Assembly: GCA_964017235.1 (NCBI GenBank)
Contig: OZ024936.1
Location: 36,788,040-36,852,039 of the forward strand
Reading direction: 5' to 3'
Source of the DNA: Sabellastarte sp. h YS-2021
Taxonomy: Eukaryota; Annelida; Polychaeta; Sabellida; Sabellidae
Length of the DNA: 64,000 nucleotides
Shown here: piece by piece, positions 24,301 through 35,717 of the stretch
Numbering within the stretch: position 1 is the first letter of the stretch
Layout: every line of letters begins with the position of its first letter
The notes under the pieces: model-generated
Seen by the model: only the letters and a program-made list of their open reading frames with translations
What the model was told of the DNA's origin: nothing
The model's database searches: none
Position numbers and translations under genes: made by a program

Positions 24301-24690
24301 ATTAATCACAGACACTCTCATTATAAAAGACAAAACACAACCACCATGGCCGGCATCTTGAAATTCCTTTTCCAGACTGGAACTCTAAGACACTTCTGCC
24401 AATCGATTTACAACTTGACAGGATGGTAGGGCATGACCTAGGCTGGGTTGCTTTCACAATTAGTGCCATTTGGAAAAACAAGGTGCCCGCCATAGTCGCC
24501 ATCTTGAAATTCCATTTCCGGATTCTCACTCGGAAGATGCTTCTGCCATTTGATTGAAAACTTAAGAGGGTTGTAGGGCAACAGCCTAGGCTAGGTTCCT
24601 TTCGAAAGTGGTGCCACTTCGAAGAACAAGATGGCTGCCACGGCCTCCATCTTGAAATTTTGTTTTCGGACTATAATGGGCCAATGTTTT
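24301..24690 (+). repeat. Tandem array K, about 147-bp units
   Basis: Two and a half units with CCATCTTGAAATTCC phrases at about 24354, 24500 and 24647. They share TTCCGGACT and CTAGGTTCCTTTCGAAA with array J, so K and J are probably related. Confidence 0.7.
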
Positions 24691-25169
24691 TGTGGTCTAT
24701 GTAGCTGATTACAGTAGAATAACTATAAATATGTTTTAAACCACAAGATAAATAAGTGAAAATAGTAATATTGATATAATTCCTCTTAAATCCAATCAAG
24801 TATAGTATTGGTACACACATGTTGTTTGTTGTCACTCTTTACCTCTACCAAAAAAAAGGATGTAACCTACCACCTAATTACACTAAGGGCAACTTTGGTT
24901 GATGCAATACTACCCCTTATCTATACACGTATGTACTTAGTCCAACTATACCACAGGGCCACAAGATATGATTCCTTTTTACCAACAAATAATAAACTTG
25001 AAATTTGCTACCAGACCCCATCCCTGATAGTGATTGTGCAACTGATAGTGATTGTCTTTTGGGGGTCTACAACCTTGACTATTCAAGGTATTTGTGTCTT
25101 GTCTTGCATATATGTACTGGGCCATAAGTAGATTCCCTTGTGTGAGTATCAGGGCTGGATCTTTCTTAA
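24691..25169. other. Intron and flank of the Helitron-like insertion
   Basis: No gene. 25105-25165 (ATATATGTACTGGGCCATAA, CTTGTGTGAGTAT) matches 36046-36110, so it belongs to a dispersed element that was later split at 25169/25170. Confidence 0.5.
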
Positions 25170-25309
25170 TTAAGCGTCCCGCAAGGGACGCTTGTTTGTG
25201 TATGGGAGACCTTCAGGCTCCGCATTTTGTTATCCTTATAACTCTGTAACAATTAGACGGATTCTTTTCAAATTTGGCAGGTTTAGGCAGTAGCCTTGGG
25301 GAATTTTTT

Positions 25310-26864
25310 AGGCAGGTTGCGTGTAACCAACCCGCCTATTAGATTGATGTGTCCGACGTCCGTCTGTCTGTCTGTCCGTCTGTCCGTCCACATTTTTCGT
25401 TTCCGGACTCTAACTTTAAAACGGTTTGACCAATCAAATTCAAACTTCACAGGGAGATAGATCACCGTCATAGCTAGGTTCCTTTCGAAATTGGTGAAAT
25501 TCCGTGTGTTCGTTTGTCCGTTTTTCGTCCGTTTGTCTGTCCATCCATCTGTTTGTCCACATTTTCGTTTCCAGACTCTAACTTTAAAACGGTTTGACCA
25601 ATCAAATTCAAACTTCACAGGGAGATAGATCACCATCATAGCTAGGTTCCTTTCGAAATTGGTGAAATTCCGTGTGTTCGTTTGTCCGTTTTTCGTCCGT
25701 TTGTCTGTCCATCCATCTGTTTGTCCACATTTTCGTTTCCGGACTCTAACTTTAAAACGGTTTGACCAATCAAATTCAAACTTCACAGGGAGATAGATCA
25801 CCATCATAGCTAGGTTCCTTTCGAAATTGGTGAAATTCCGTCTGTTTGTTTGTCCGTTTTTCCGTCCGTTTCTTCGTTTTTGTCCGTTTTTCTGTCCATC
25901 CATCTGTCCGTCCACATTTTTGTTTCCGGACTCTAACTCGAAAACGGTTACTCCAATCTAATTCAAACTTCACAGGGACATACATCACCATCATAGCTAG
26001 GTTCCTTTCGAAATTGGTGTAAATCCGTCCGTTCATTTGTCTTGTTTTTCTGTCCATTTGTTCGTTTTTAGGCGGGTTGCGTGTAACCAACCCGCCTATT
26101 AGATTGATGTGTCCGACGTCCGTCTGTCCGTCCACATTTTCCATTTCCGGACTCTAACTTGAAAACGGTTTGACCAATCAAATTCAAACTTGACAGGGAC
26201 ATAGATCAACATGATAGCTAGGTTCCTTTCGATATTGGTGAAATTCTGTCTGTTCGTTTGTCCGTTTTTCGTCCGTATGTCTGTCCATCCGTCTGTTTGT
26301 CCACATTTTCGTTTCCGGACTCTAACTTGAAAACGGTTTGACCAATCGAATTCAAACTTGATAGGGAGATAGATCTCCATCATAGGTAGGTTCCTTTCGA
26401 TATTGGTGAAATTCCGTCCGTTCATTTGTCTGTTTTTCGTCCATTTGTCCATCCATCTGTTTGTCTACATTTTCATTTCCGGACTCTAACTCGAAAATGG
26501 TTTAACCAATCGGATTCAAACTTGATAGGGAGATAGATCTCCATCATAGCTAGGTTCCTTTCGAAATTGGTGAAATTGCGTCTGTTCGTTTGTCTGTTTT
26601 TCGTCCATTTGTCTGTCCATCTGTCTGTCCGTCCACATTTATCCTGTACATATGGTAAATAATACTATGACTTACATTTATTTTAATAAATTATCTTTTG
26701 TGACTTAGATTAAAAGTATTACATTTCTTAGCACGTCGAACACATTTACCTTAAGTGGGTAACCTAACATTTCTTTCCTTGTTCCTAAATTTAATGAGAG
26801 CAGTTGCTAACCTTGTTTCCTGCGTGCGCAACCCGCCTTTTGGGGCACCTCTGACCCTCTTGTT
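25310..26864 (+). mobile_element. Nested tandem-repeat element (array J)
   Basis: Boundaries come from the empty site at 40241-40265, where GAATTTTTT is followed directly by GGAATATGCTGCAG. The left end is AGGCAGGTTGCG and the right end is GGGGCACCTCTGACCCTCTTGTT. The head hairpin is decayed here but perfect in a second internal head at 26074-26099 (GGCGGGTTG...CAACCCGCC), and CGCAACCCGCC recurs inverted near the right end. The core is seven J units (CCGGACTCTAAC at about 25403-26478) with GTCCGTTTGTCTGTCC runs. Long minus-strand frames (DGWTDKRTKNGQTN) are repeat translations, not genes. Confidence 0.8.
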
Positions 26865-27089
26865 TGAATATGCTGCAGTGACATTTCAACCAATCAGAGA
26901 GGTCACATGACCAAAAATGTCTTTTTTCGATGGGGAAGCTTGTCCGGATGATAACTTGAAAGGAATTTTATCAATTCACCTGAAACTTGGCAAATACATT
27001 CATTCTATTAAAGTCTGGAAATCATTAGATTTTGGCATTGATTGGTTAAGAAATGGCCGAGTAATTAATGATTAATTAATCATTATGAA

Positions 27090-27870
27090 TTTTCCAAATA
27101 AGGAAAACACAAAAATGCTTATATCTGGAAAACCGTTCTAGATTGAGCGATTTCGACGAAATTTTTGACCCCCAGGGTATCTCTGCAGAGTAGTTATCCC
27201 AATTTTCATAAAAAAATTTCTCGCCAAAAATGGCGGACATTTTGAATTTTCGAATTTTTTGCAAAAATTGCAAAACATAAAAATGCCTATATCTCGAAAA
27301 CCGTACTAGATAGAGCGATTTCGACGAAATTTTTGATCCTCAGGGTATCTCTGTAGAGTAGCCATGCCTTTTTTCCAAAAAATTTTGTCTCGCCAAAAAT
27401 GGCGGCCATTTTGAATTTTCGAATTTTTCGCAAAAATTGCAAAACATAAAAATGCTTATATCTCGAAAACCGTACTAGATAGAGTGATTTAGAGGTAATT
27501 TTTGACCCTCAGGGTATCTCTGTAGAGTAGCCATGCCTATTTTCCAAAAAATTTTGTCTCGCCAAAAATGGTGGCCATTTTGAATTTTCGAATTTTTTGC
27601 AAAAATTGCAAAACATAAAAATGCTTATATCTCAAAAACCCTGCTAGATAGAACGATTTCGACGAAATGTTTGAGCTACAGGGTATCTCTACAGAGTTGC
27701 CATGCCAATTTTCAAAAAAAGTTTTGTCTTGCCAAAAATGGCGGCCATTTTGAATTTTCGAATTTTTCGCAAAAATTGCAAAGCACAAAAATGCTAATAT
27801 CTCGAAAACCGTGCTAGATAGAGCGATTTCGACGAAATTTTTGATCTTCAGGGTATCTCTGCAGAGCAGC
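27090..27870 (+). repeat. C-like tandem array in Helitron-like element 2
   Basis: Five units of about 168 bp with CTTATATCTCGAAAACCG, AGAGCGATTTCGACGAAAT, CAGGGTATCTCTG and ATGGCGGCCATTTT-like cores (27230, 27400, 27570, 27740). It is a distinct subfamily from the 2.6- and 8-kb C arrays. Confidence 0.88.
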
Positions 27871-27879
27871 TATCCCAAA

Positions 27880-28700
27880 GACCTTTCACTCGGTGAAGTT
27901 TCAGACCCGTAGCTAATTATTCACCTTCTCAAAATGAGTAAATGCTAATTATCTCTAAAACTATTGCGGATACCCAATTTTTATAAAATAATAACTCATT
28001 CATCTACTTTTGGGAGAGCTTTCACATGGTGAAGTTTCAGACCCGTAGATAATTACTCACCTACTCAAAATGAGTAAATGCGAATTATCTCTAAAACTAT
28101 TGCGGATACCCAATTTTTATAAAATAATAACTCATGCATCTACTTTTGGGAGAGCTTTCACATGGTGAAGTTTCAGACCCGTAGATAATTACTCACCTAC
28201 TCAAAATGAGTAAATGCGAATTATCTCTTAAAAGTATTGCAGCTAGCCAATTTTTCTCAAATAACTCATTCACCTACTTTTGGAAGAGCTTTCACATGGT
28301 GAAGTTTCAGACCCATAGCTAATTACTCACCTACTCAAAATGAGTAAATGCGAATTATCTCTAAAAGTATTGCAGATAGCCAATTTTTCTTAAATAACTC
28401 ATTCACCTACTTTTGGGAGAGCTTTCACTTGGTGAAGTTTCAGACCCATAGCTAATTATTCACCTACTCAAAATGAGTAAATGCGAATTGTCTCTAAAAG
28501 TATTGCGGATACCCATTTTTTATAAAATAATAACTCATTCATCTACTTTTGGGAGAGCTTTCACATGGTGAAGTTTCAGACCCATAGGTAATCACTCACC
28601 TACTCAAAAGGAGTAAATGTGAATTATCTCTTAATAGTATTGCAGATAGCCAATTTTTCTCAAATAACTCATTCACCTACTTTTGGAAGAGCTTTCACAC
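27880..28700 (+). repeat. Tandem array G, about 133-bp units
   Basis: Six units with GTGAAGTTTCAGACCC, ACTCACCTACTCAAAATGAG and GAATTATCTCTAAAA phrases. The same monomer forms a longer array at 41.6-43.2 kb. Confidence 0.88.
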
Positions 28701-29202
28701 ACAAAAATGAAAAAAATGTGAATATCTCGGAAAAGCTATTTCTTCTCCTTTAATGCTCGGCGGGAGATACACACCGCGGCAGTGGTCTTGTCAAAAATTT
28801 TTGTCTCCCCAAAAATGGTGGCCATTTTGAATTTTCAAAGTTTTTACAAAACACAAAAATGCTTATATCTCTAAACCGTGCTAGATGGAGCGAACTCAAC
28901 AAAACTTTTGACCTGCTGGGTATCTCTGCACAGTAGCCATGCCAATTTTCAAAATATTTATGTCTCGCCAAATATAGCAGACATTTTTAATTTTCGAATT
29001 TTTTGAAAAACACGAAAATGCTTATATCTTGAAAACCGTGCTAGATAGAGCAGACTGCGCTGACTTTGGTTGCCACAACAGTATAAGGCTAGAAACGAAG
29101 CATTTTCTTAATACTTTAGCACTCCCCTTTATATCCTTTTTGGGACTCTTTGTTTTTGCTATGCAAAAACATTATCTTTTTTTTTTGCGAGCGATCCTCT
29201 AG

Positions 29203-29648
29203 TTATCTTTTGCATTTTAATGCATAAAAAAATCATGAAACCATGCACTAAATCACCTATAACTTGAAAAGTATTGCATTTAGAGCATTTTGTTAAAATA
29301 TGTCTATCTCCATTGCTTAGTGAGTAATATCTACTTTTGCAATTTGAGTAATTGGCTTGATCTGATGGGATCTGATTTGACCTTTTACCCTTCTTTCAAG
29401 GTCAAATGGGGTTGTTGATACTTTTAATGCCTGGTATCTCCCCTATATTGGTCTACAGGTGTGGGATGTGAAGACGGCTTGTAGAAAATCATGTGCCATA
29501 TACTCACCCCCACCCTCTCCCATCACCTGCAGAAATATACTGTGCCCCTCCCCTCACACTGCATCAAAAATTAAGGCCATCCACAAGAATAATGAATTAA
29601 TTGTTTGGTTTATTAAAGAGTTCATGTTAACACCATATTTCCACATTT
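29203..29648. repeat. Right flank of the Helitron-like element: single E and A units
   Basis: 29215-29335 is one E unit and 29350-29500 one decayed A unit (CTTTCAAGGTCAAATGGGG). The sequence joins in register with 25105-25169 once the element is removed. Confidence 0.6.
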
Positions 29649-29948
29649 ATTATCTCCCGCCGGGCTTTAGCCCGGGAGGGAGATTATGAAATGATGCCTG
29701 TGTGTGCGTGCGTGCGTGTGTGCGTGCGTGTGTTAGTTAGTCACACAGATTTCTCCAAAACTACTACAGCTACAGATTTTTTATGTCAGCTGACTTGTCA
29801 GTCAGCTGACATTATGTCATCACTCTGCGGCGTGGGCGTCCGCGTGAACAACTTCTTCTCCAAAACTACAAGGCCTAGAGACATGCTGTTTTTTTTAAAA
29901 GATACCTTATCTATCGAGGATGAAAAATTGTTCAAGGCATGCAAATCT
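29649..29948 (+). repeat. Head of a dispersed element split by DIRS element 1
   Basis: Hairpin TCTCCC...GGGAGA with an inner GGGCT-tt-AGCCC stem at 29652-29684, then a GTGCGTGC microsatellite and 200 bp shared with 53390-53580 (ACATGGTGTTTTTGTAAAAG-like). It resumes at 35935 after the DIRS insertion: AAATCTGT joins TCGTCTGTTTG, matching GGATCTGTTTGTTTGTCTG at 53565. Confidence 0.7.
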
Positions 29949-30146
29949 GTCTTTTTATTGCGTTAATACATCCTATCCAATGGACAATTGCTTTTACCGG
30001 TCGGCGCGACCGGTCCCGCCAAACGCCAGAAAAAGACGTCCTGTATATAATACCGGCAGGACCGGTCAGTAGTGTGCATTCGCTAGGTGGCGCATCATAC
30101 TTGCTTCCTGTTTGTCAGAGTGACGTCAGTTCATCTTTTTCGTTTG
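29949..30146 (+). repeat. DIRS element 1 left inverted terminal repeat
   Basis: TTTTATTGCGTTAATACATCC... to CATCTTTTTCGTTTGGC is repeated in inverse orientation at 35718-35934. It contains TGACGTCA at 30121-30128, ACCGGT motifs and a GACGTCCTGTATATAA segment. Transcription of DIRS elements starts in or near the left repeat. Confidence 0.85.
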
Positions 30147-30880
30147 GCGCGTAGTGTGCAGACGTGTTTTGAAGTGATCTCCAAGTTTTGAAGGAAACGC
30201 GGCTTATTCTACGAATTTAAATATATTTATTGTGTTCATACATATCAGTGCCTCTCCAGGACTAAAACGAGGCATTATCCAGCACTTTATAACCAGTTTT
30301 GAAGAATTTCTGTGTACTTGTCGTCGAGACGAAGTCGTGGGTGAGAGCTCGTGTGTCGTCCCTGCAGCATTCCTTCTTCTACACAGAAGGTTGTATCGAC
30401 GTAACCTCCATTTATTTCTTCGTTGTCGAGAAACACTGAGTGTATGTCGACGAGAAGAATTTAGAAGGAAAGAAGAATGCATCGTCTGACGTCATCACTT
30501 CCAGCTTATGCTTGTCACGTGACACGGACCTGGTCACGTGATACGCATTCAACAATGGAGGTCACGTGATACGCATTTACAATGGAGGAATCGTGTTTTC
30601 AACAGAAGTTTTAGAAGAAAAGACGAGTAATTATTACTGTACATACACTTTTTAACTGGCAAGAAGAAATCCAGCATCTCGTCTGTTGGCCTGAAGAATT
30701 AGATGACAAGTGGTCATTGAACTCTGCAAATTTTTGCCGGTGCCGGTCATGTGACTTCACAGATCTCAACACAACTACCGGCAAGCAAATCCCCAGGCGT
30801 GACTGGTTCAGCTGACAAGAAGTGATGAGTTTTACCGGTACCAGTTCTGGTCAGACTACCGGTGGGGAGCACTAGTGATG
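30147..30880 (+). promoter_or_regulatory. DIRS element 1 leader with CRE and E-box cluster
   Basis: No coding sequence. TGACGTCA occurs at 30487-30494. CACGTG occurs three times within 56 bp: GTCACGTGAC at 30514-30523, and TCACGTGA in each half of a 28-bp tandem duplication (30533-30560, 30561-30587). These are consensus CREB/ATF and USF/MITF-type sites by sequence; whether they act is not known. Confidence 0.5.
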
Positions 30881-31710
30881 AGTTTTACCGGTTCCAGTCT
30901 GTACAGACTACCGGTGGGTGCTGTTCCTGTGAAGAAACCCCTTCAGTGGTTGCCAGTGATCAGCCCTGTTTGATCCTGGAACCTCCACCAGAGGCCTTTC
31001 CACTGGTGGGACTGTTGGGGATACCGGTTCCGGTCTGTACAGACTACCGGTGGGTGCTGTTCCTGTGAAGAAACCCCTTCAGTTGGTTGCCAGTGATCAG
31101 TCCTGCTTGATCCTGGAACCTCCACCAGAGGCCGTTCCACTGGTGGGACTGTTGGGGGTACTGGTTCCAGTCATGTTCTTGTGAAGCTGTCAACAACCCC
31201 CCTTCAGTGGTTACCAGTGATCACCCTGTTTTGATACTGGAACCTCCACCAGAGGCCTTTCCACTGGTGTGACTGTTGGGGGTACCGGTTCCGGTCTGTA
31301 CAGACTACCGGTGGGTGCTGTTCCTGTGAAGAAACCCCTTCAGTGGCTGCCAGTGATCAGTCCTGCTTGATCCTGGAACCTCCACCAGAGGCCTTTCCAC
31401 TGGTGTGACTGTTGGGGGTACCGGTTCCGGTCTAAACAGACTACCGGTGGGTGCTGTTCCTGTGAAGAAACCCCTTCAGTGGCTGCCAGTGATCAGTCCT
31501 GCTTGACCCTGGAACCTCCACCAGAGGCCTTTCCACTGGTGGGACTGTTGGGGGGTACTGGTTCCAGTCATGTTCCCGTGAAGCTGTCAAGGACCCCCTC
31601 CTCAGTGGTTTCCAGTGATCAGCCCTGTTTGATACTGGAACCTCCACCAGAGGCCTTTCCACTGGTGTGACTGTGGGGGTACCGGTTCCAGTCTTGTTCA
31701 GACCACCGGT
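30881..31710 (+). repeat. Minisatellite of about 133 bp inside DIRS element 1
   Basis: Six units start with (A)CCGGTTCCGGTC or a variant at about 30886, 31022, 31158, 31290, 31421 and 31557. Each contains CTACCGGTGGGTGCTGTTCC, CCAGTGATCAG and CTCCACCAGAGGCC. Unit lengths are not multiples of three and frames close quickly, so this is not protein-coding. It sits where element 2 has Gag. Confidence 0.85.
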
Positions 31711-32760
31711 GCGGCTGCTCAGAGGGTTCACCTACCAGAAGTCGCAGTGGCCATTGACCCTTATCTCCCCAGTGCAGAATTTTGGACCGGTACCAGTCCT
31801 GGTCAGACTACCGGTAGGGTCACTAGCCAGCCAGTGATGAGGGATACCGGCACCAGTTCTGCTCAGACTGCTGGTTGTGGTCACAGAAATCCAGCAAGGG
31901 CTACCGGTTAAATAGGATTACCGGTTACACAGAGTTGCTGGTGACACACAGCAGGGCTACTGGTTCAGAGAATTACCGGCTCCCGAGTGTTGCTGGTTCC
32001 GGAGTGTACCGGTGCCGCAGGGTTGCCGGTGCCTGAGTGCTGCCGGTCCAGGAGTGCTGCTGGTTACAGAGGAATCTGCTGTTCCCATTCTTACTGGCAA
32101 GAAACCAGCTTCAAATCCAGTGCTGACAGCAGGTTCACCGGTTACAGAGAATTACCGGTTCCGGAGTGCTGCCGGTTCCCGAGTGTGGTGCTGGTTACAG
32201 AGAAACTACTGTTCCCATGCTTACTGACAAGAAACCAGCTTCAAATCCAGTGCTGACAACAGGTTCACCAGTTAAAGAGGTTTACCGGCTATAGAAATTT
32301 GCTGGTGACAAGTTAGTTGGACGGGAAGAAATTCCCTTAACCGACTGGTTACAGAACCTACCCACCAGGTGCCGGCTTGCAAACCTTCAGGGACAGTTGC
32401 TTCAAAAGAATCTGAGAGACAATGGTGAAGTAACCAGACTGAACCTGGAACACCAGTCTACTGGACTGGGAGATCTACCAAGGGATTAACTAAGACTACA
32501 GAAATGTGATGTTCCAATTCTTTGGTTACAGGGCCTTCTCCCAGAAACTTTGGTTACAGAGATATGGCACCTACCGGTTTGGCCGGTTACAGAGACTGTT
32601 GGTTGCAGAAGCTGCTGAATCCTCCACTGGGCAGGAAGAAAGGCAGTTTTCATATGAACCTACCCCTACAAAGAAATGGTTCAATTCACCCAGTTCGGCC
32701 AACTCCAATGAGTTTATGCAGAACTGGGGAACCACCAGGAACCGGTTACAGTGCATTGCT
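31711..32760 (+). repeat. ACCGGT-rich non-coding tract in DIRS element 1
   Basis: Irregular repeats of TACCGGTTACAGAG, GTGCTGCCGGTTCC and similar phrases, with one longer duplication (ACTGGCAAGAAACCAGCTTC-type at about 32090 and 32225). No open frame of note. Confidence 0.7.
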
Positions 32761-33300
32761 TCACTTATAACAGGTGCTGGGAGAAGTGGGAAGTTCTGGG
32801 TTTGAGTCCAAAAGTAGTCACCACACTGAGGGAGGGCTACACCCTCCCCTTCCGGTTCAGACCCAACTTGACAAGGTCACCAACTGTACTAAGCAACTAC
32901 CACAACCCAGCCAAGCAGTCCTTCCTTTTAGAAGCACTGTATCAGCTGGTGAACAAGAATACAGTACAACCGGTAGAAAATCAAAACTCACAGGGCAACC
33001 GGCTATTTTTGGTACCCGAGCCCAACAACCGGTGGAGACCTGTCCTGGTCCTGAGCACCTTGAACACCTTTTTTAACTCAGAGTTGTTCAAATGTAGACC
33101 CCAGAGGCAATAAGAACCTCCCTACAGGCAGGGGAGTGGGTCACATCCATAGACTTCAAAGACGCATTCCTCCATATTCCAATTCCCATGGAGTTCACAG
33201 TGGTGGCCAAGAGGTCAAACTCATGGCACTTCAGAGGGGTATAAGGATCCACCAATACCTAGACGACTGACTGGTGAGAGCCTCTACCCACGACACTTGT
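32761..33300 (+). pseudogene. DIRS element 1 reverse transcriptase remnant
   Basis: The frame at 32751-33113 holds EGYTLPFRFRPNLTRSPTVL and FLVPEPNNRWRP, matching element 2. A shifted frame gives QAGEWVTSIDFKDAFLHIPI (motif A), then skips straight to MEFTVVAK, so the FGLSTAP segment (motif B) is deleted. YLDD (motif C) is followed by TGA at 33268-33270 where element 2 has Trp. Dead. Confidence 0.85.
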
Positions 33301-34150
33301 CTCCAGCATACACAGACCTTAGTAACCCTTTGTCATGAGGCCCGTACAGTGGCACTTGGAAAACAACTGGAGGGTCCCAGACTCACTAGAAAAGGTGATC
33401 CCGGTCCCCAGATAGCTCCATTTCCATCTAAGATGGTGGCTGGAGGAAAGCAATGTGCTGCTAGGTCAACCATTACACCCTCTAAACATGCTCTGCAAAT
33501 ATTTACAGATGCATCAAAAGGAGGGTGGGGCTCTCACTTAGACAAGCACACTGCAAGGGGAACTTGGTCCCTTCCAGAAAGCAATTTGCACATAAACCAT
33601 CTAGAGCTAAAGCAGTCTTTCTAGCTCCAGTAGAGTTTCGAACACACTACTGCAACAAGACGGTACTGATAGCTACAGACAACACAACCGTGGTTGCCTA
33701 TATCAACAAAAAGGGGGGGATGAAGTCGGGCTCTCTGTGTGCCCTACTGTGGAGAATCCTGTCCTGGTGTACCAGGCAGCAAGTAACCCTCAGGGCACGT
33801 CATATCCCTGGCCGGCTGAACGTGATAGCAGACAAGCTATCCAAGCTTGGCCAGACCATTCAATAGAGTGGTCACTTTATCCAGAAGTGTCCCAAGCTAT
33901 ATGCTCCTGGTGGCATCAGCATCAAGTGGACCTATTTCTACAACAAACGTTCTACAACAAACTCCCACAGTTTGTGTCACCGGTCCTAGACCCCCAGGCA
34001 TGGGCAGTGCACACACTCCGCCTTTCCTGGGAGGACCTGGACCCATACGCCTTTCCACCTGCAGCCATCTTGGGAAAGTGGTGGAAAAGTTGCAGGACTA
34101 CCCTTGCAACAGGATAATCCTGATTGCCCCAGGGTGGCCCAACATGCCCT
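33301..34150 (+). pseudogene. DIRS element 1 RNase H remnant
   Basis: Shifted frames encode HALQIFTDASKGGWGSHL, ESNLHINHLELK, IATDNTTVVAYINKKGG, and CTRQQVTLRARHIPGRLNVI followed by ADKLSKLGQ. These are the D, E, D and D segments of the RNase H active site. Codons between the RT end (about 33340) and here are deleted relative to element 2. Three or more frames are needed. Confidence 0.85.
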
Positions 34151-35270
34151 AGTCCTGGGATCTAGTGGCAATGTCCAGTCAGATCCCACTGTGTCTGCCC
34201 AACATACGCAACCGGGTGTCCCAGCCATTCAACCAGGTTCTTCACAGGAACCTGTCAAATCTGAATCTTCATGCTGGGCTCCTAGAGCCTCAGCAATCAA
34301 GGAGCAGGGCTTCGCTGAAGCAGTGGCAGCACGAATTAAGACTCCTCAAGAGGATCAACCAGATCTGTCTATGAGGCAAAGTGGATCATTTCTTACAAAG
34401 TGGTACCGCAGTAATCAGGTGGACTTCAGGGCACCACCTCTGAAAGCCATTGCTGACTTCCTCCTGCACTTGTTTCAGGACAAGAAGTTGCAACCAGGCA
34501 CTATTGAGGGCTACAAATCGGCCATTGCTGACAACTGGGCAATTGCACCATTAATGTCAGCAAGGATGAGAATCTCACTCGTCTCCTGGACAGTTCCATA
34601 GGGACAGACCCAAGGGCAGGAGGGGCATCCCCTCCTGGAACCTTTCTCTGGTACTACACCAGCTGACAAGGCTCCCTCTGAACCCCTAAAGAGGACTCCT
34701 TGAAACATCTGACCTTCAAGACTGTTTTCTTGCTGCCCTTAGGTTCTGGTAAATGCAGGAGTGAGATCCATGTTTGGTTACATAAGAACATCAGACACCA
34801 GTCAGACTGGTCTAAGGTGTCCTTGTGCCTCTCACCCAGCTTTCTATCCAAGAATCAGCTGGCTAAGGAGGGTCCAGATAGTGTGGCTCCAGTGATCATA
34901 CCAGCCCTGGCCCCATCTCTGGATAAGTCACTCAAGGGTGACAGGTCCTTATGTCCAGTTAGAGCCCTGCGCTACTACTTGGACAGGACTACAGATCTTA
35001 GGCAATAAGGAGTTGTTCTTTGTCTCCTTCAAGCAAGGTTTTCGACAAAGACATCTCACCTGCCCCCATCTCCCCATGGATCAAACAGACTGTGATCCTA
35101 TGCTATGAGCTCTCTGACCAGGAGGCCCTCACTCTGCATCAGGTTACAGCCCATGATGTCAGGGCCCTTACTGGCTCTTAAGACCTTCCAATCCAAGGTC
35201 TCCTGAGAGCAGGGGTGACTCGGAGCTTGGCCATTTGGGACCAGTTGTGGCTGCCCAACAGGGGCACCAC
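34104..35270 (+). pseudogene. DIRS element 1 tyrosine recombinase remnant
   Basis: 34104-34601 encodes the N-terminal part (IKEQGFAEAVAARI, FLLHLFQDKKLQPGTIEGYK). 34700-35008 encodes the catalytic start, where GSGKCRSEIH has Cys (TGC, 34754-34756) in place of the first Arg of element 2, the catalytic Arg I. AHDVRALTGS is then followed by a stop near 35180. The Tyr region (FY-LKD) is missing. The N-terminal part overlaps the end of the RNase H frame, as in element 2. Confidence 0.85.
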
Positions 35271-35390
35271 CAAGCCCCAAATGAGATGTGTAAATTTGAC
35301 TTACTTCTCTAGGGAAGTTTAAGTCTTATGGGACTGAACTCAGCCTCTTCCTCTCTCCCCTTTCTCAGAGTTTTTCTGAGTAAAGAAAAA

Positions 35391-35399
35391 GGGGGGGGG
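35391..35399 (+). repeat. Poly-G tract after YR, DIRS element 1
   Basis: Nine G after AAAGAAAAA, followed by CAATGTCGG. The corresponding tract is 13 G in element 2 and 23 G in element 3. Confidence 0.7.
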
Positions 35400-35560
35400 C
35401 AATGTCGGTAGTCTTCCGGGTAACCGGTTAACTGGTAACCGACCTTCACCTCTCGGGGTTCTCTGACCCTAGGTCAAAAGGGGCCTTCTCAGGTTAAAAT
35501 TTTTATTATGAGTTCATTTGAGTCCCTAGTAGCTTACCCGCCTTCCAAGCGGTAGTTATT

Positions 35561-35657
35561 CAGCAATTGTCCATTGGATAGGATGTATTAACGCAATAAA
35601 ATTGCAAATTTAATAAGTAAATTAAATTTTTATAAGTTAATACCCTATCCAATGGAC
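35561..35657 (+). repeat. DIRS element 1 internal complementary region
   Basis: 97 bp whose first half is the reverse complement of the left end (CCATTGGATAGGATGTATTA, then ACGCAATAAAA), and whose second half is the reverse complement of the right end (TTGCAAATTTAATAAG...CCCTATCCAATGGAC). It is the template that restores the termini during circle formation. It includes AATAAA at 35595-35600. Confidence 0.88.
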
Positions 35658-35717
35658 AGGCAAGGCCCACCCAACCGACCCCGCTACCAGCTTACTAGGG
35701 GTCTAAATCTGTTTAGA

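Larger units (their letters stand above)
25170..29202 (+). mobile_element. Helitron-like element 2, carrying a nested element
   Basis: Begins TTAAGC, with the hairpin GCGTCCC-gcaa-GGGACGC at 25174-25191, after a flanking A. It ends with the hairpin GTTTTTGC-tat-GCAAAAAC, a T-run, GCGAGCGATCCTCTAG at 29202, then T. It is the same family as the element at 40092: head, C-like array (27090-27870), G array (27880-28700), a GCGGGAGATACACACC joint, one more C-like unit, and the tail. A 1.55-kb element is inserted after 25309. It has no coding capacity, so any movement would need a helicase supplied in trans. Confidence 0.85.

Noticed and set aside
21861..25131. Possible host or nested gene in the unique-looking intron (frames of 70-110 codons)
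   Set aside because: No motif, no sensible codon pattern and no splice-joined continuation could be seen.
25283..26452. Minus-strand frames of 117-210 codons with DGWTDKRTKNGQTN repeats
   Set aside because: They follow the GTCCG/TCTGTCCG-rich J repeat; composition and periodicity come from the DNA repeat, not from a protein family.
30862..31731. Proline-rich frames on both strands of the DIRS element 1 minisatellite
   Set aside because: Unit lengths of 124-136 bp are not multiples of three and frames end within two units.
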